64,000 bases of DNA, from positions 15,901,232 to 15,965,231 of the forward strand of contig JABAKD010000013.1 in NCBI GenBank assembly GCA_012845835.1. Direction: 5' to 3'. Numbering within the stretch: the first letter of the stretch is position 1; the number at the start of each line of letters is the position of its first letter. The DNA comes from Undaria pinnatifida. Lineage: Eukaryota; Sar; Phaeophyceae; Laminariales; Alariaceae. The notes under the pieces are model-generated. The model had not been told where the DNA came from, ran no database searches, and was given only the letters and a program-made list of their open reading frames with translations. The position numbers were made by a program, and so were the translations under genes. Of this stretch, positions 1 through 10,967 are shown piece by piece.

Positions 1-1467
1 AGAGGCTTCTCCTAGGCGATACGCAGATGCAATCAGCATGCCATGGAAGTTCTGAAAGGTTACTTGTCCATTGAATGCAGTCATAACACCATTAGGACCA
101 CCAAGACCATTCCATGACTCACCATCAAACTCTGCACTCGGAGAAAAGAGATTATACCCCAAGTTGGGAGAGTACAATACGTTCTTCAATTCCACGGAGA
201 ACTCACTGTCAGCAGTCACAAATACCAAGTCTAGCGTTCCGGAGTAAGCTACTTCACAAGACACGCCACCAATTCCATTCACACTTCTGTGGCAAGGCTT
301 CAAGTCTCTCATGCAAGACAGGGAATCAGTCATGTGATATGAAGTGCCTGTGTCAGCATACCAATCCTCGACATATCTAGCCTTGTTGACAGCTTTCAGG
401 ATCATATCATTACTGACGGCGCTCATAATCAGATCATCACGGGACGTCATCAGACACTTCAGACCAGAGACATCATACCACATCCTACTCAAATCATCAC
501 ACGCCTTCAAGACCACTTCCTTACGACATGCTGCAAGCAACACCTTTTGGCAGTCATCACTCATGCGGTACCTACCATTTCTGCACACCAGATCCGAATC
601 AGGAATAGCACACTGCTCACCGCTCTCATTCTCGTCGGCCTCGGGCTTTCCAGTTTGCCTTGCCATGTTTTTGTGGATGTCTTTCTTCAAGCGGTCGAAC
701 AGAAACCACCAAGCAATCTCATGCTGACGCAGTACACCAACGCTGTATCCCTTCTCTACCCAAGGGGTCAAGTCGAAATGAACGTCGGCGATTTTAATGT
801 CGATATCACAGGTGAACGGCTCGCTCAGATTGTAGTGACGAGCTTTGAGCAGAAAATTCTGCGACCATGAAGGATACGATACATCAGTACCGATAAACTT
901 AGGAGCCTTGGGAACTTTCTTGAAAAGACCCCCACCCAAGCTCTCCCCCGAACTACTGTCAGCCGCTGGGATCAATGTGTTCCCACTAGCGACTTTTCCC
1001 CACCACTCACTTGCTGAGGTAGTGGGCGGAACAGAGGACTGGCTACCTAAAGCCCCACCAACAGTCCCGTCAACCGAACCAAAGTTTACTGCAGGAACAG
1101 AGGAACGATTCTCATCAGAAACACGCGGGTTCAAGCCTGGGTCTGCAACACCCCTACTCCCAACCCTCATGTCAGACACGCCAAAGCCTAGGGTATCGCC
1201 TCCCGTATTCCCCGCGGTCCTACCGGCAGCACCCAATTGGTGCACACCAGACTCTAGTTCGATGCCTCGCGGCGCAGCACGCGAATTAGAGGACTCCACA
1301 TTCTCCCTCTGGTGCGTCTCAACAACTGTCTGGAGCATCTGCTGCTGGTTAGAAAACATATCCAGCATTTGAGACACTCGAGACTCTAAGGAATCCATTC
1401 TCTCACCAAAGCCCTGCGGGTCACCCTGTTGGTTTGCCGCAGGATCACCTCCCTCCTGTTCAGCCAT
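1..1467 (-). CDS. Ty1/copia retrotransposon Gag-protease polyprotein, N-terminal part (runs off window)
   Basis: Open for 489 codons on the minus strand from the ATG at 1467-1465 to the window edge. The first ~170 residues are polar and low-complexity, with a Gln-rich stretch. A Gag-like stretch follows (KAPKFIGTDVSYPSWSQNF, later HEIAWWFLFDRLKKDI). Then comes an aspartic protease of copia type: WYADTGTSYHMTD carries the catalytic D-T-G, where copia proteases more often have DSG, followed by KNVLYSPNLGYNLFSPS, the usual l-x-n-V-L-Y-x-P...NL-S segment. The family processes its own polyprotein and packages RNA in cytoplasmic particles. I see no CCHC zinc knuckle between Gag and protease, so Gag may be shortened or divergent. 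Integrase and RT would lie to the left, outside the window. The reading frame is intact, so the copy may be fairly young. Confidence 0.85.
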   Translation of the reverse strand, partial: MAEQEGGDPAANQQGDPQGFGERMDSLESRVSQMLDMFSNQQQMLQTVVETHQRENVESSNSRAAPRGIELESGVHQLGAAGRTAGNTGGDTLGFGVSDMRVGSRGVADPGLNPRVSDENRSSVPAVNFGSVDGTVGGALGSQSSVPPTTSASEWWGKVASGNTLIPAADSSSGESLGGGLFKKVPKAPKFIGTDVSYPSWSQNFLLKARHYNLSEPFTCDIDIKIADVHFDLTPWVEKGYSVGVLRQHEIAWWFLFDRLKKDIHKNMARQTGKPEADENESGEQCAIPDSDLVCRNGRYRMSDDCQKVLLAACRKEVVLKACDDLSRMWYDVSGLKCLMTSRDDLIMSAVSNDMILKAVNKARYVEDWYADTGTSYHMTDSLSCMRDLKPCHRSVNGIGGVSCEVAYSGTLDLVFVTADSEFSVELKNVLYSPNLGYNLFSPSAEFDGESWNGLGGPNGVMTAFNGQVTFQNFHGMLIASAYRLGEAS

Positions 1468-1555
1468 GACGAGGCCGGTTGATCAAGCCGCCCTCACAGT
1501 CTCGTCGAACACAGTCCAGGGGGACGTACAGCAGTCGACCGATAGCGCTATAGCG

Positions 1556-2013
1556 TGTTGGTAAATCAGTGGCTTCTGGAGAAAGGTATTTTATTAGAGA
1601 GACCAATGTCTGGAGAGACAGGTCAGAAAGTGGAGTGGGTCATGTGGGCCAACTCTCCACAGCCCAGTAACAACCGCTTGTAGTCGAATACCTAAACCTC
1701 CTCGCATAGTGCCCACTCGTACATACCCGTGGGACTGCTCGTGGGTGATACCACGAGACGATCCCTGTAACTTACCTCCGTGACACAACGTATGTAACTG
1801 TAACTTATTGCTAGGCTGTTCGTTGAGACAAGCTATATCGTGTTAGCAACACTACAGGAATGTTCCTATTCGTCAATGTGTCCAACGTACCGACATACCA
1901 ATGTACCGTACACACCACTACGGTCCGATGTATAACTCGTGCACATGTACAATCTACCGAAGTACCGTAGCACCACAAGAAGAGTATTTTGGTACAACAA
2001 CATACAATCAACA
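1556..2013 (-). repeat. Candidate 5' LTR of the copia-type element
   Basis: Lies 88 bp upstream of the gag ATG. Its ends read TGTTG...CAACA, and an AATAAA signal sits on the minus strand at about 1588-1593, as expected in an LTR. No second copy is in the window, so neither the boundaries nor the target duplication can be checked. The bases just inside (CGCTATAGCGCTATCGG on the minus strand) do not begin with TGG and are not an obvious tRNA primer site; this weakens the call. Confidence 0.45.
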
Positions 2014-2446
2014 GTTCTGCTATTCAAACCAACCAATCAGAGTTTCACCGCAGTACAGTTGATACATACATGCCGCTATCACGAACACACTGTCAGTCAA
2101 CTTGTCGCTTTTATCCCTTTTTTTAGTATTTTTCATTGGATGCGACCCTCAAACGTATACTGTTGGCGGTTGTCTTGTGTCGACTTCGCATAGATGTAGG
2201 GGTTTGCTATACGCCTGGTGCTAGGTCTAGGCAATGGTGCGGGTGGTGGGGAATGAGGGGACGTTGGGGGCAGGGGGGTGGGTGGGAATTGCAGCATCGG
2301 CATGGACGGCTCTAAAACGACAATGAGGTGATATCCAGCGCGTGGAAGTGTTTATTACTCTGGCGGATTTCGATATTAGGTGAGGCGTTTGAGCAAGAGA
2401 GAGCGAGGATTATCATGGGCGATCCTATGTTCAGATTTTTATCCAC
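2014..2446. repeat. Fragment of dispersed GCTAGGTCTAGGCGAT repeat family (about 2200-2400)
   Basis: The segment containing GGTGCTAGGTCTAGGC, a G-rich stretch, a GCATGGACGGCTCT-like block and TTATTACTCTGGCGGATTTC matches units at 58440-59200 (same strand) and 30360-30570, 43900-44120, 44230-44480 and 44570-45020 (opposite strand). No coding signal was seen; 2014-2190 holds nothing recognisable. Confidence 0.6.
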
Positions 2447-2451
2447 ATGTC

Positions 2452-2931
2452 TGTCACGAATCGAAACCTTGTGCAGCGAGGTCTGGAGTTAGGGTGAGAC
2501 AGGCGAGGATATTCATGGCGAAGCAGACGAGAATATCTAGCCTACTAGCCTCGCAAGGCCCACATATGGGCTATATCTGTAGCACGCCTCAGGTATTCAT
2601 AACGACTGACCTCCGAAGGACCGATACGACCGAGTGCAGAAGGCGCTTGTGCGTTCCTCGGAGAAAGAGAGCAAGTCCCTTGTGCGGGTGCTCAAGATGT
2701 GAAGCTTCCCAAGAAAGTAGTGTGAGAATGGTAACTTGATTGCTTATCCGAAGGGTTTATGAACGTGAACCCAAGGAATTGTTTGGTTGGTTGATCGGTT
2801 GGTTGAAGATCGAAGTGTCCGGGTGGGGCAGCCAGACCCGACTTAGGGAGGGGACGTATATATCGCGGCCCCTACTATCACGAAAACGCCTCTGTCATAG
2901 TAACTCTTGAAATTGTCACAGAACCGAAACA
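2452..2931 (-). repeat. 3' LTR of the LARD-like element
   Basis: Partner of 8151-8629. The inner neighbour is the purine tract and the outer neighbour is the TGTC duplication. Confidence 0.8.
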
Positions 2932-2941
2932 TCCCCCCTAG
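2932..2941 (-). promoter_or_regulatory. Polypurine tract of the LARD-like element
   Basis: The minus strand reads CTAGGGGGGA directly before the 3' LTR, the expected place and composition for a plus-strand primer. Confidence 0.6.
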
Positions 2942-4320
2942 CATAATGCGATGACAAGAGCAAGATGCTACAGCAATCCTGTGACTGTATAGCCAAGGGT
3001 TAAGAGCCGCAAAGCTCTTTACATAAATAATGACCTCGAGAATAGGCTAACAAACCGAAAACACAGGGGCCATAAAGAGGGAAATTCTCAATAAAACCCC
3101 TCCCCCCTGCCTTTTCACTGCGTATTAAATCGCTTGACCACCATTCAATGGCTAAACGTCCGTATGTGAACGAAATTGACGTGCATGAAAGCAGCACGCA
3201 ACTTCACGGGACGGATCCGTCTACTCCTTTTTGAGTCTGCCCACATACAATATAATCCTCCACCAAAATGCAACGTCGGTAGCTCAATAACATACCGCAA
3301 AAAGAACAAAACAAAAGCACGACGGGCAAAGAAATCCTCAACCTTTGGTAAAAGCGGAACTCCGATGCCAGGTTTCAAAGCACCAAGAGGAAGAATCTGA
3401 CAAAATAGACCTCAAACAAAATAAACGACCGAAAGTCGAGGATAATTATGTAACCCTCACCAAAAAACCAATTAATAGTCCATTCAAATTCAACTCATAT
3501 CCAAAATGTAAACACGACCCCGTCACCTGTCAAGAGACTGTACCAACAGCCTATCCGACTCTTCAGGAAGTAGTGCTGATCCTAGAAACAGGGCATACCC
3601 CCCATGAGCCGTGAAATAGAAATAACGCAGATGCCCAGGGGAAACCCATACAAGGAGCAAAAAAACCGATGAAGTCCCATTGGTAACTCCGAAACAAAGC
3701 CATTACAATCACATAAATATTGTAGCAACAGTTGAGCCCCCAAAGTAAGAACTAAGTCGAAAAAGCCAAAAAGCAAACGAAAAAACACGGCCAACAACAA
3801 CCAACACAAAAACAAAACATAGCAGCCAACACGGCTATCGAAATAAAAAAACCAAACAAAACGAAACAGCCAAAACCAACACCAAAAAAATGAAGAATTC
3901 AGACTGGCAAACCAAGACCGGCCAAGAAGACACATTACTATGACCAAACACGTGAACATATGTCTCGCACACCAGAGTAATTTGCTAGATACATATGCCC
4001 ACACATAACATTCACCCCGCTATCGCAACAAAGCATCATAATATTTTTCGACCGAACTACCCCACTCCAAATCGAACAGCTGCCACCAACTGGATGCACC
4101 ATTCTTCCCCAAACAACTTCTCAACAGGACTCGTGGTCAAAGTGTAACTGAATAACAAATACGAGAAGCAAAAACAGGGTAAGCAATTCTTCGCCTTGTC
4201 GGCGGACCCAGTTATGGTCGCTCTAGTGCAGTCGCCAGTAGCCGGTGTTGTGGTCCGGCACGTGACTCTTGCAGTCTGAACAAGTAACTCAGGTCCTTAC
4301 ACATGGCGCAGGCACCTATT
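2942..4320. other. Element interior without recognisable genes
   Basis: A-rich plus strand with short spurious frames. The longest minus frame (3582-4004) is a Phe/Leu/Cys-rich translation of an A-rich tract and shows no domain. Confidence 0.5.
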
Positions 4321-4329
4321 TGGCGGACA

Positions 4330-4640
4330 GAGACGAGGCGTCGCGACGAGAAGGAGGCACGGGCGAGGGCTCGGAGCGAAGGAGAGGCGTAACAGCGCAC
4401 GGGCAAGGGTTCGGAGCGGAGGAACGGCGGAACAGCGCACGGGCCAGACTTCAGAGCGAGCGATCGGTGCACGGGCAAGGCTTCGGAACGAATGAGCATC
4501 GCGCGGGTAAAGCTTCGGGACGAGGGAACAGCGCGAGGACAGGGGTTCGGAACGGGAGAGTGCGCACAAGGCAAGGTTCGACGCGAGGGAACAGCGCGTG
4601 GGAAAGGGAACGGCGCGCTGAAAAGGCTGGTCTTGATGGG
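4330..4640 (+). repeat. Degenerate GC-rich minisatellite
   Basis: About eight diverged units of 30-40 bp sharing GGAACAGCGCACGGGCAAG and a TTCGGAGCGA-like block. The open frames across it in both strands are by-products of the repeat. Confidence 0.7.
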
Positions 4641-6130
4641 CGTCCTTCCATCGCCTTCGCGTTAGAGATGCAGGCTTGGTACCCGTCCTTTGGTGTCGGG
4701 TGATTCCGTGTCATGGCAGGCTTCTGACGAAGGCGGCACCTCCCCCCCTTCACGAGTTGCAAATTCATGGAAAGAAAGGAACAGAGGAAAAATTGTAACA
4801 ATGGTGGGAACGCACGTTCACGGGACGGCGGTAAATAATGATGAAGCTACACAGCCGAACAGAGGCCGGGTTGCCGCCCTCCTTTAGAATTGGAGACGGC
4901 AACAAAGGTCCCAACAGTAAGTACGGAACCATCTTTAAAAGACATTCCCCCTCCTGCCAAACAAACATATCGTATCGAACAGAAGCAACACAAGCACGAA
5001 AAAGACAAAACGAAAAGAAAAACAAGCGCACGTCCCATGGCAAGGCAGCAACCGCGGCAGAAAGCAACAGCAGAGCAGCAGCGGAAAGCAACACAAGGAA
5101 TGAGTGAACGACAGCTAGCTGAGGAATATAGCGCAGTATGCGATTCTTTGTACAAACAAAGGAGCGCAAACTATGTGCGCAATCATGCTCTTCTGTTTAA
5201 TTGAGAAGGACATGCGAAACAAAACAACCAGCAGTAGAGACAAGCGGAGGCGGTCAGACAGCAACAACACCAGAAAACCCCGGCTTAGCAGCAGAATACA
5301 TTGCTTGAGAGATGAGTGCAAACGGCAAGAGTTGACAAATACCGCGGAGCATGCGAACCTTTCAATATGTACGAAGGAACGAAACTATGCGTGCGCACAT
5401 GACATCCGGTTCAATAAAAAAGAACAAGACACATCATCGAGCGGCTCTAGTATCCGTGTCGTTGCCTCATCCTAGAGAGAGCCAGCTATGTGGTCACTGC
5501 TTGCTGTGTCTCACGACAGCGATGTCTACACCGCAATCATCGCCTGCATTCAAAACAGAACACAAAATAATGGGGAACAAGAACAAAGAAAGGGGTAGAA
5601 AAACAGGAGGGCGGTTCAGCAACGACTGCACACAGAAACGATGTCGCGGTAGCCACAACTGCAACAACAACCCGACGAGGCAGCAGTAACAACAGTGGAA
5701 CCCTTCCCGGCAAAATGAAATGACAGATGAAGGTAGTCATGCATAGCGTACGTAACCAATTGACAAGCGTCATTTTTTTATTGATCAACAGCGACCACCT
5801 CCAGCTTGATCACGAGCTAATGTGGAGTTGGGTTTGATCACGGGCAAACGTGTGTGATAATGGGCAAACGAGTGTTTGCTCGGGAGCCGGTTTGATCACG
5901 AACGAACTAAGGCAAAAACGGGGAAACATCAACGTTATCGGGAGAGCAAGTGAAAACGTCACAAGAAAACCGTGCTCAGCATCCAGTCATGTGTACCCGG
6001 TACACCAATGAATCCGCAAGCGATACCAGAGAGCATATCGAGCAAAACAACAATGATAACAAGCTGCAGTAAGCTCAGCGCCAACAATTAAATTGAATTA
6101 AATTAAATTAAGTTAAATTAAATTAATTGA
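4641..6130. other. Element interior, no gene seen
   Basis: A-rich, low-information sequence with an AATTA-type simple repeat at 6087-6126 (AAATTAAATTAAGTTAAATT). No domain is recognisable in any frame. Confidence 0.45.
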
Positions 6131-6149
6131 GTGACACAGCTCCTAAAGT

Positions 6150-6830
6150 GGGAAGACGAGGAGCATGTTAGCACCTACAGCAGTAATAGTATAGCATTAC
6201 GGCGCGGGAAGGCGCAGACCCAGAGGAGGCTGGTTGCTGTCCCCCCCAACATAGGAGACAACAACACGGCTCGACCAGGCGCAGACCCTCCCATGGTAAG
6301 CTATATAACAGCAATGGGAAGTGGGGCATGTGAACATACAGCAGTAGTAGGATAGCATTACGGCGCGGGAAGGCGCAGACCCAGAGGAGACTGGTTGCCG
6401 TCTCCTTCAACATAAGAGACAACAACACGGCTTGACCAGGCACAGACCCTCCCATTGTAGGCTATACAACAGCAATGGGACGAGGGGCATGTGAACACAC
6501 AGCAGTATTAGTATAGCATTACGGCGCGGGAAGGCGCAGCCCCAGAGGAGACTGGTTGCTGTCTCCCTCAACATAGGAGACAACAACAAGGACCAGGCGC
6601 AGACCCTCCCATTGCAGGCGTGGGCAAGCATGCATGAACGACAGACACAGACATGTGAACACACAATGTTAACATACAGCAGTGGTAGTATGTATAGCGT
6701 TACGGCGCGGGAAGGCGCAGACCCAGAGGAGACTGGTTGCCGTCTCCCTCAACATAGGAGACAACAACACGGCTCGACCAGGTGCAGACCCTCCCATTGT
6801 GCCGTTGTGGCCGGGGAACACAACTCAAGT
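6150..6830 (+). repeat. Four-copy 161-bp tandem repeat
   Basis: Units aligned on AGC(A/G)TTACGGCGCGGGAAGG start at 6193, 6354, 6515 and 6696. The period is 161 bp twice and then 181 bp, because the last interval gained about 20 bp. Each unit carries CAGACCCTCCCAT(T/G)G and ACATA(G/A)GAGACAACAACA. Confidence 0.85.
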
Positions 6831-6839
6831 ACGTCAGGC

Positions 6840-7735
6840 GTGGGTTCAATGGTTTCAAAAGTCGAGAGCCTCCCCTCTTGTCAACACAGACACATACATC
6901 ACTGCTGTCCAATTTCTCAGCGCAAGGTACGGCTGTTGTGAGGGTAAAAATTCTGCGTACATATATAGGACACCGTACTACCTTGGGCCTCACCTGCTGT
7001 AGGCGGTGCTCACGGGGCACCCCAAATAGTGGAGGAACGAGCAGCGCAAGCAACAACGCGCGGCAACAGCAACGGCAGCGACGGCAGAGACACACGCGCG
7101 GATAAAAGGCCTGGGCGTTTCCGCAGCCAGTACACCCGTGGCGCGCACTCAAACCACTATCCCGCATCACTTCGGATTTATGCTTCTTGCTTCTCTTTTA
7201 TCATTTTTCAGCGGGCCGCCGGAAAGTCCAAGGAAGGGCGGTAGCCTAACCGGGTGTACTGCTGTTTAACTCCCACCTGTGCCATCCGACAACGCCAGAG
7301 AGGGCAAGCGGTTGAACTGGAGGGAGCCATGATGAGAGCACGATACAAATACACTCCAGGATAGCGTGCTCCCCTGGGTGTGCCGTGGACCAAAAGATCA
7401 GCGGATACCGGTCGAAATAGTAGTCTACAGCAGCAATACTACTGTGTTGAAATATGGGATCAACTCGCAAAAAAAGTTGAAGACAATGATGGAGTGAAAA
7501 AAAAAGAAAGAAACAAAAACACAAAAAGACGAGAAAATAGCAACTCGACAGCGACGCAATTGGGTATCGACGCGGGACGCGTGCAAAGGCGGCACTGTGT
7601 CCACCTAACTGCTGCAATGCACCGTGCCCACCTAACTTCTGCTGGACAGGCTGGGCTCCCAGGAGCGCGCGCTAAAAGTCGCGCGCACGCGCTCTGAAAA
7701 AAGATAAACAAAATGAGCGATGATGCGCTCGGAGC
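6840..7735. other. Element interior, no gene seen
   Basis: Mixed-composition sequence with short open frames on both strands, none with a recognisable domain. Confidence 0.4.
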
Positions 7736-7739
7736 ACAA

Positions 7740-8150
7740 AAAATACAGCAGCAGAGCACAAAAGATGGAGCAGCAGAAAAAGCAGCAAACAGAACCACGA
7801 CGAGAAACCCAAAACCAGAGGAAGATACACTGGGTGATCCTTTGCGAGGGCAAGCGCGTATCTGGGATGGACACCATGTCACGAATCGGCGCACAAAAGA
7901 TACAGCAGCAAAAGAAGCAGCAAACAGAACCACGACGAGAAATCCAAAACCAGAGAGAGATACACAGGGTGATCACCCGCGAGGGCAAGCGCGTATCTCG
8001 GATGGACACCATGTCACGAATCGAAACCTTGTGCAGCGAAAGAAGCAGCAAACAGAACCACGCCGAGAAATCCAAAACCAGAGAGAGATACACAGGGTGA
8101 TTACCCGCGAGGGCAGTGAAACCCGGTTTCGATTATCGGATTGGACACCA
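7740..8150. repeat. Tandem duplications of the LTR/primer-site junction
   Basis: GGACACCATGTCACGAATCG, the primer site plus first LTR bases, occurs three times: near 7868, 8002 and at the true junction at 8141. The copies are separated by 135-bp units rich in CAGCAAACAGAACCAC(G)ACG and CCAAAACCAGAG(A)GA. The interior end was therefore copied together with the LTR edge. Confidence 0.75.
8137..8150 (-). promoter_or_regulatory. Primer binding site of the LARD-like element
   Basis: The minus strand reads TGGTGTCCAATCCG immediately after the LTR. It begins with TGG (complement of the tRNA CCA end) and would pair with a tRNA acceptor ending GGACACCA. The tRNA species is not assigned. Confidence 0.65.
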
Positions 8151-8629
8151 TGTCACGAATCGAAACCTTGTGCAGCGAGGTCTGGAGTTGGAGTGAGACA
8201 GGCGAGGATATTCATGGCGAAGCAGACGAGGATATCTAGCCTACTAGCCTCGCAAGGCCCACATATAGGCTATATCTGTAGCACGCCTCAGGTATTCATA
8301 ACGACTGACCTCCGAAGGACCGATACGACCGAGTGCAGAAGGCGCTTGTGCGTTCCTCGGAGAAAGAGAGCAAGTCCCTTGTGCGGGTGCTCAAGATGTG
8401 GAGCATCCCAAGAAAGTAGTGTGAAAATGGTAACTTGATTGCTTATCCGAAGGGTTTATGAACGTGAACCCAAGGAATTGTTTGGTTGGTTGATCGGTTG
8501 GTTGAAGATCGAAGTGTCCGGGTGGGGCAGCCAGACCCGACTTAGGGAGGGGACGTATATATCGCGGCCCCTACTATCACGAAAACGCTTCTGTCTAGTA
8601 ACTCTTGAAATTGTCACAGAACCGTAACA
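8151..8629 (-). repeat. 5' LTR of the LARD-like element
   Basis: Pairs with 2452-2931 with only scattered substitutions (for example GTCATAGTAAC there against GTCTAGTAAC here). A TATATATCGCGG stretch lies near 8555. In element orientation this is the 5' LTR because the primer site abuts its inner end. Confidence 0.8.
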
Positions 8630-8845
8630 TGTCTACGATACTACAGCAGTTGGTCAGTTTGTCATGCTGTCTTGTCCATCTTGTCAAAATGAGAGTAGAA
8701 ACTGCCAAGCGTTAGCGAATCGCCACTGGAAGTTTGTATATCAACTAGACGTGTTGCTACCCTTGTCTATGATTCCGTTACTTTTGAGTTTTGGTGGAGT
8801 CCGAGCTCTAACACCACTAAAACTGGGGGGTGATGTGGATACCAT
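8630..8845. other. Short unassigned stretch between two LTR-like blocks
   Basis: No ORF or repeat is recognised except the target duplication at 8630-8633. Confidence 0.35.
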
Positions 8846-9453
8846 GTCCCCGAACCAACACGCCTTGGGAAAATGTCGAAACCCCTTCACCCTTCCAGAC
8901 ATCGTTTTTGGAAGGATCGCTTGGGGACTTGGGGAACACCGGAGATTTGTCATGTCTAGAACACGCCACGGAGCCTTCCCCTCCACGTTCCGCTGACGGA
9001 TACACCGCCTAGCGGATTCCTCGCAGCGGGTCTTGGGAAGGCCCCGCTGGGTTGTTCCTTTTACGCGAGAGCTGGGGGAGCACTGACAACTGCTCGCCCA
9101 CCGCTCTCACTTCTCACTTATCCCTTCCTGGCGCCGGTGCTTCTTGCACCTCTGGGAGTTCTTCTCATCACGTCCTGTCTCTCCCTCTGTCAACGGCCTG
9201 CTGTATCAGCCCGTGTTGTCAGACACTCCGCCGTCGTAGTTCAATCAGTGATAACACTCTGCCCACGAAGAGATAAGTGGGATCACGACCCACCGACGGT
9301 TTTGACTACGAATCTTATATACTTGTATTATTTTTATAATCTTGAAGGTGCGTAAGGTTCCCCTTCGGGATTTCATGATTTGGCTATTGTTTGCAGTTGT
9401 AGGTTTCAGTATCTTTATAATCTCATTAATTTTGAGTTAGTCTAGTGTTACAT
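8846..9453 (-). repeat. Possible LTR of a second, unrelated retroelement
   Basis: Starts TGTCCCCGAACC and ends GTGTTACA (TG...CA). On the minus strand its inner edge is followed by TGGTATCCACATCA, a primer-site-like string in the same position as in the neighbouring LARD element. No partner LTR is visible. It could instead be a chance TG...CA span. Confidence 0.3.
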
Positions 9454-10180
9454 GGTTAAGGAGTCCGTCTTAAGTTGAAAACGGGGGCGAAAGTCTTGGA
9501 AAAACGAACAAAGAACAATTAGGCATTAATGTGCACGTGACCCGGCAAGTAACACCGAGCACTACGATCATAGTTCAGTCGATAATAATCGTAATATGTG
9601 GGGTATATGAACACGACGGAGGGCAATTGCCATGAGGTATGGTTTCCTTCACGAGTACGGTATACTTCACGAGGACGGTATCCTTCACGAGTACGGTACC
9701 CCTCCAGGTTTTCTCGGCGAGAAAGGGCCGAAACGAAACATCGCCGGGGTTCCGATGACGTCATAATGTCATCCACGATTTCCCACCTAGAGAAAATCCG
9801 TGAAACCAAGGTCCAAGACTAGGAAAACTGCGTGCTGTATACACCTTATTTGCATTATTTCCCCCCTTCCTCCCTCCCACTCTATTAATAGGTACTAGGC
9901 ATGCAGGTGGTTGATAGACGTGTTGCGCTCGAGGATCTATTCTCGAATGTGAAAACGATCATTTATGAATTTCAAGCGTAAAACGTATCAAAGATATTAT
10001 TAATACGAACCCGCGACAACATATCAGATATTTTTTAGACTGGTAGCGAACGCAAAAATGATCATCGCCGGGTGTCAAGAGCAAAAATCAAATGCTCTCA
10101 CGGTGAAGTGGCCATAGCCACAGCTAGCACTTCTGCAGCAGGTTCGCGCCAAAAACGTGGGGTGCAGGCACAAGGGGGTT
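9454..10180. other. Intergenic sequence with short repeats
   Basis: Contains three copies of a CTTCACGAG(T/G)ACGGTA unit at 9648-9700 and the near-palindrome GATGACGTCATAATGTCATC at 9754. No gene is visible. Confidence 0.45.
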
Positions 10181-10420
10181 CGAAACATAGCGCTCTACCT
10201 GGTACACAAAAAACACGTGTTCCAAGTACCCCTGTTGTACCCACGCCGTCTAAAGTAGTGCAACTCTCCTCTTCGGTGCAGCGTGGGACCCCCCCCCCCC
10301 CCCCCCCCCCCCCGGTGCAGCGAAAAACCTTGTCTCCAGTACCCCATTTGTCCCCACGGCATTCAAGGTAGTGCAGTTCCTCCTCCACCGGTGCAATCCC
10401 CCCCTCAACACACACATCCC
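10181..10420 (+). repeat. Two-copy ~105-bp repeat split by a C25 tract
   Basis: Two diverged copies share GTAGTGCA(A/G)(C/T)TCCTC and CGGTGCA. They lie either side of an uninterrupted run of 25 C at 10289-10313. Confidence 0.6.
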
Positions 10421-10828
10421 GCTGCATCGTGGGAAAAACGACATCGTGCCGCATTTGTTTGGCCCACGGCAAGGCAATAACACTGTAGAATCTGAGGCAA
10501 TAAATCCCGATTACCCGCTCAAACGCCAGTCGCAGCGTCCCAAAAGCCGACTCGCCTCCCTGGGTGCAAGCAATGTCTTCAAACTCGACGTGGTTCGGGT
10601 CGGCATTGACAAGTAGGGGTGTGACAGTCTATATTTTTCAAGACCGCGGCAATGCATGGCATAATTACATAAGTACATACTTCCAAGTAGTACATTGAGG
10701 GTGCTCCGTGTCCAAAGGGGGGCGTGGTCAACAGTAGTTACATGGTTACGTTACTAAGGCAAGCAACAAATCGGCACCCACCCCCCTCCCCCTTCTATCG
10801 GTCATCAGCTCCTATCGGTTATCGGGCA
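10421..10828. other. Downstream flank of the COQ8-type gene
   Basis: 3' to the stop codon of the minus-strand gene. Any 3' UTR would lie here. I found no clear AATAAA on the minus strand close to the stop. Confidence 0.4.
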
Positions 10829-10967
10829 TTAGCCGTAGGTGTAGCGGTCGTGCACGTCCTTCAGTATATCTCTGCAGGGGATGGTTGCCTTCAGCTTGAT
10901 GTTCATCAGGAATGCCCCCGCCAGCTTCCGGTGTAAGCTGTACGCCTCTCGGGGAGGCGGGGTTAAC
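10829..10967 (-). CDS. COQ8: COQ8 exon 12: C-terminus and stop
   Basis: Acceptor GTCAG|GTTAACC. Encodes [20 protein letters not shown], the family's LTPPPEEtYSLHRKxxGxFL block, and ends in DRYTYG followed by TAA at 10831-10829. Confidence 0.94.

Larger units (their letters stand above)
2452..8629 (-). mobile_element. Complete non-autonomous LTR retrotransposon (LARD-like)
   Basis: Two near-identical 480-bp direct repeats (2452-2931 and 8151-8629) bound the element. Each starts TGTCACGAATCG and ends AACA, giving canonical TG...CA termini. TGTC flanks both sides (2448-2451 and 8630-8633) as a 4-bp target duplication, which would be 5 bp (ATGTC) if the boundary is one base further in. On the minus strand the 8151 end is followed directly by TGGTGTCCAATCCG, a primer binding site for a tRNA ending GGACACCA. 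The other LTR is preceded by the purine tract CTAGGGGGGA. These four features fix the orientation as minus. The 5.2-kb interior has no Gag, protease, RT or integrase that I can recognise in any frame, only tandem repeats, so mobility would depend on another element. LTR similarity suggests a fairly recent insertion. Confidence 0.8.

Noticed and set aside
4212-4703. Overlapping Arg/Ser-rich ORFs on both strands
   Set aside because: By-products of a GC-rich minisatellite; no start context or domain.
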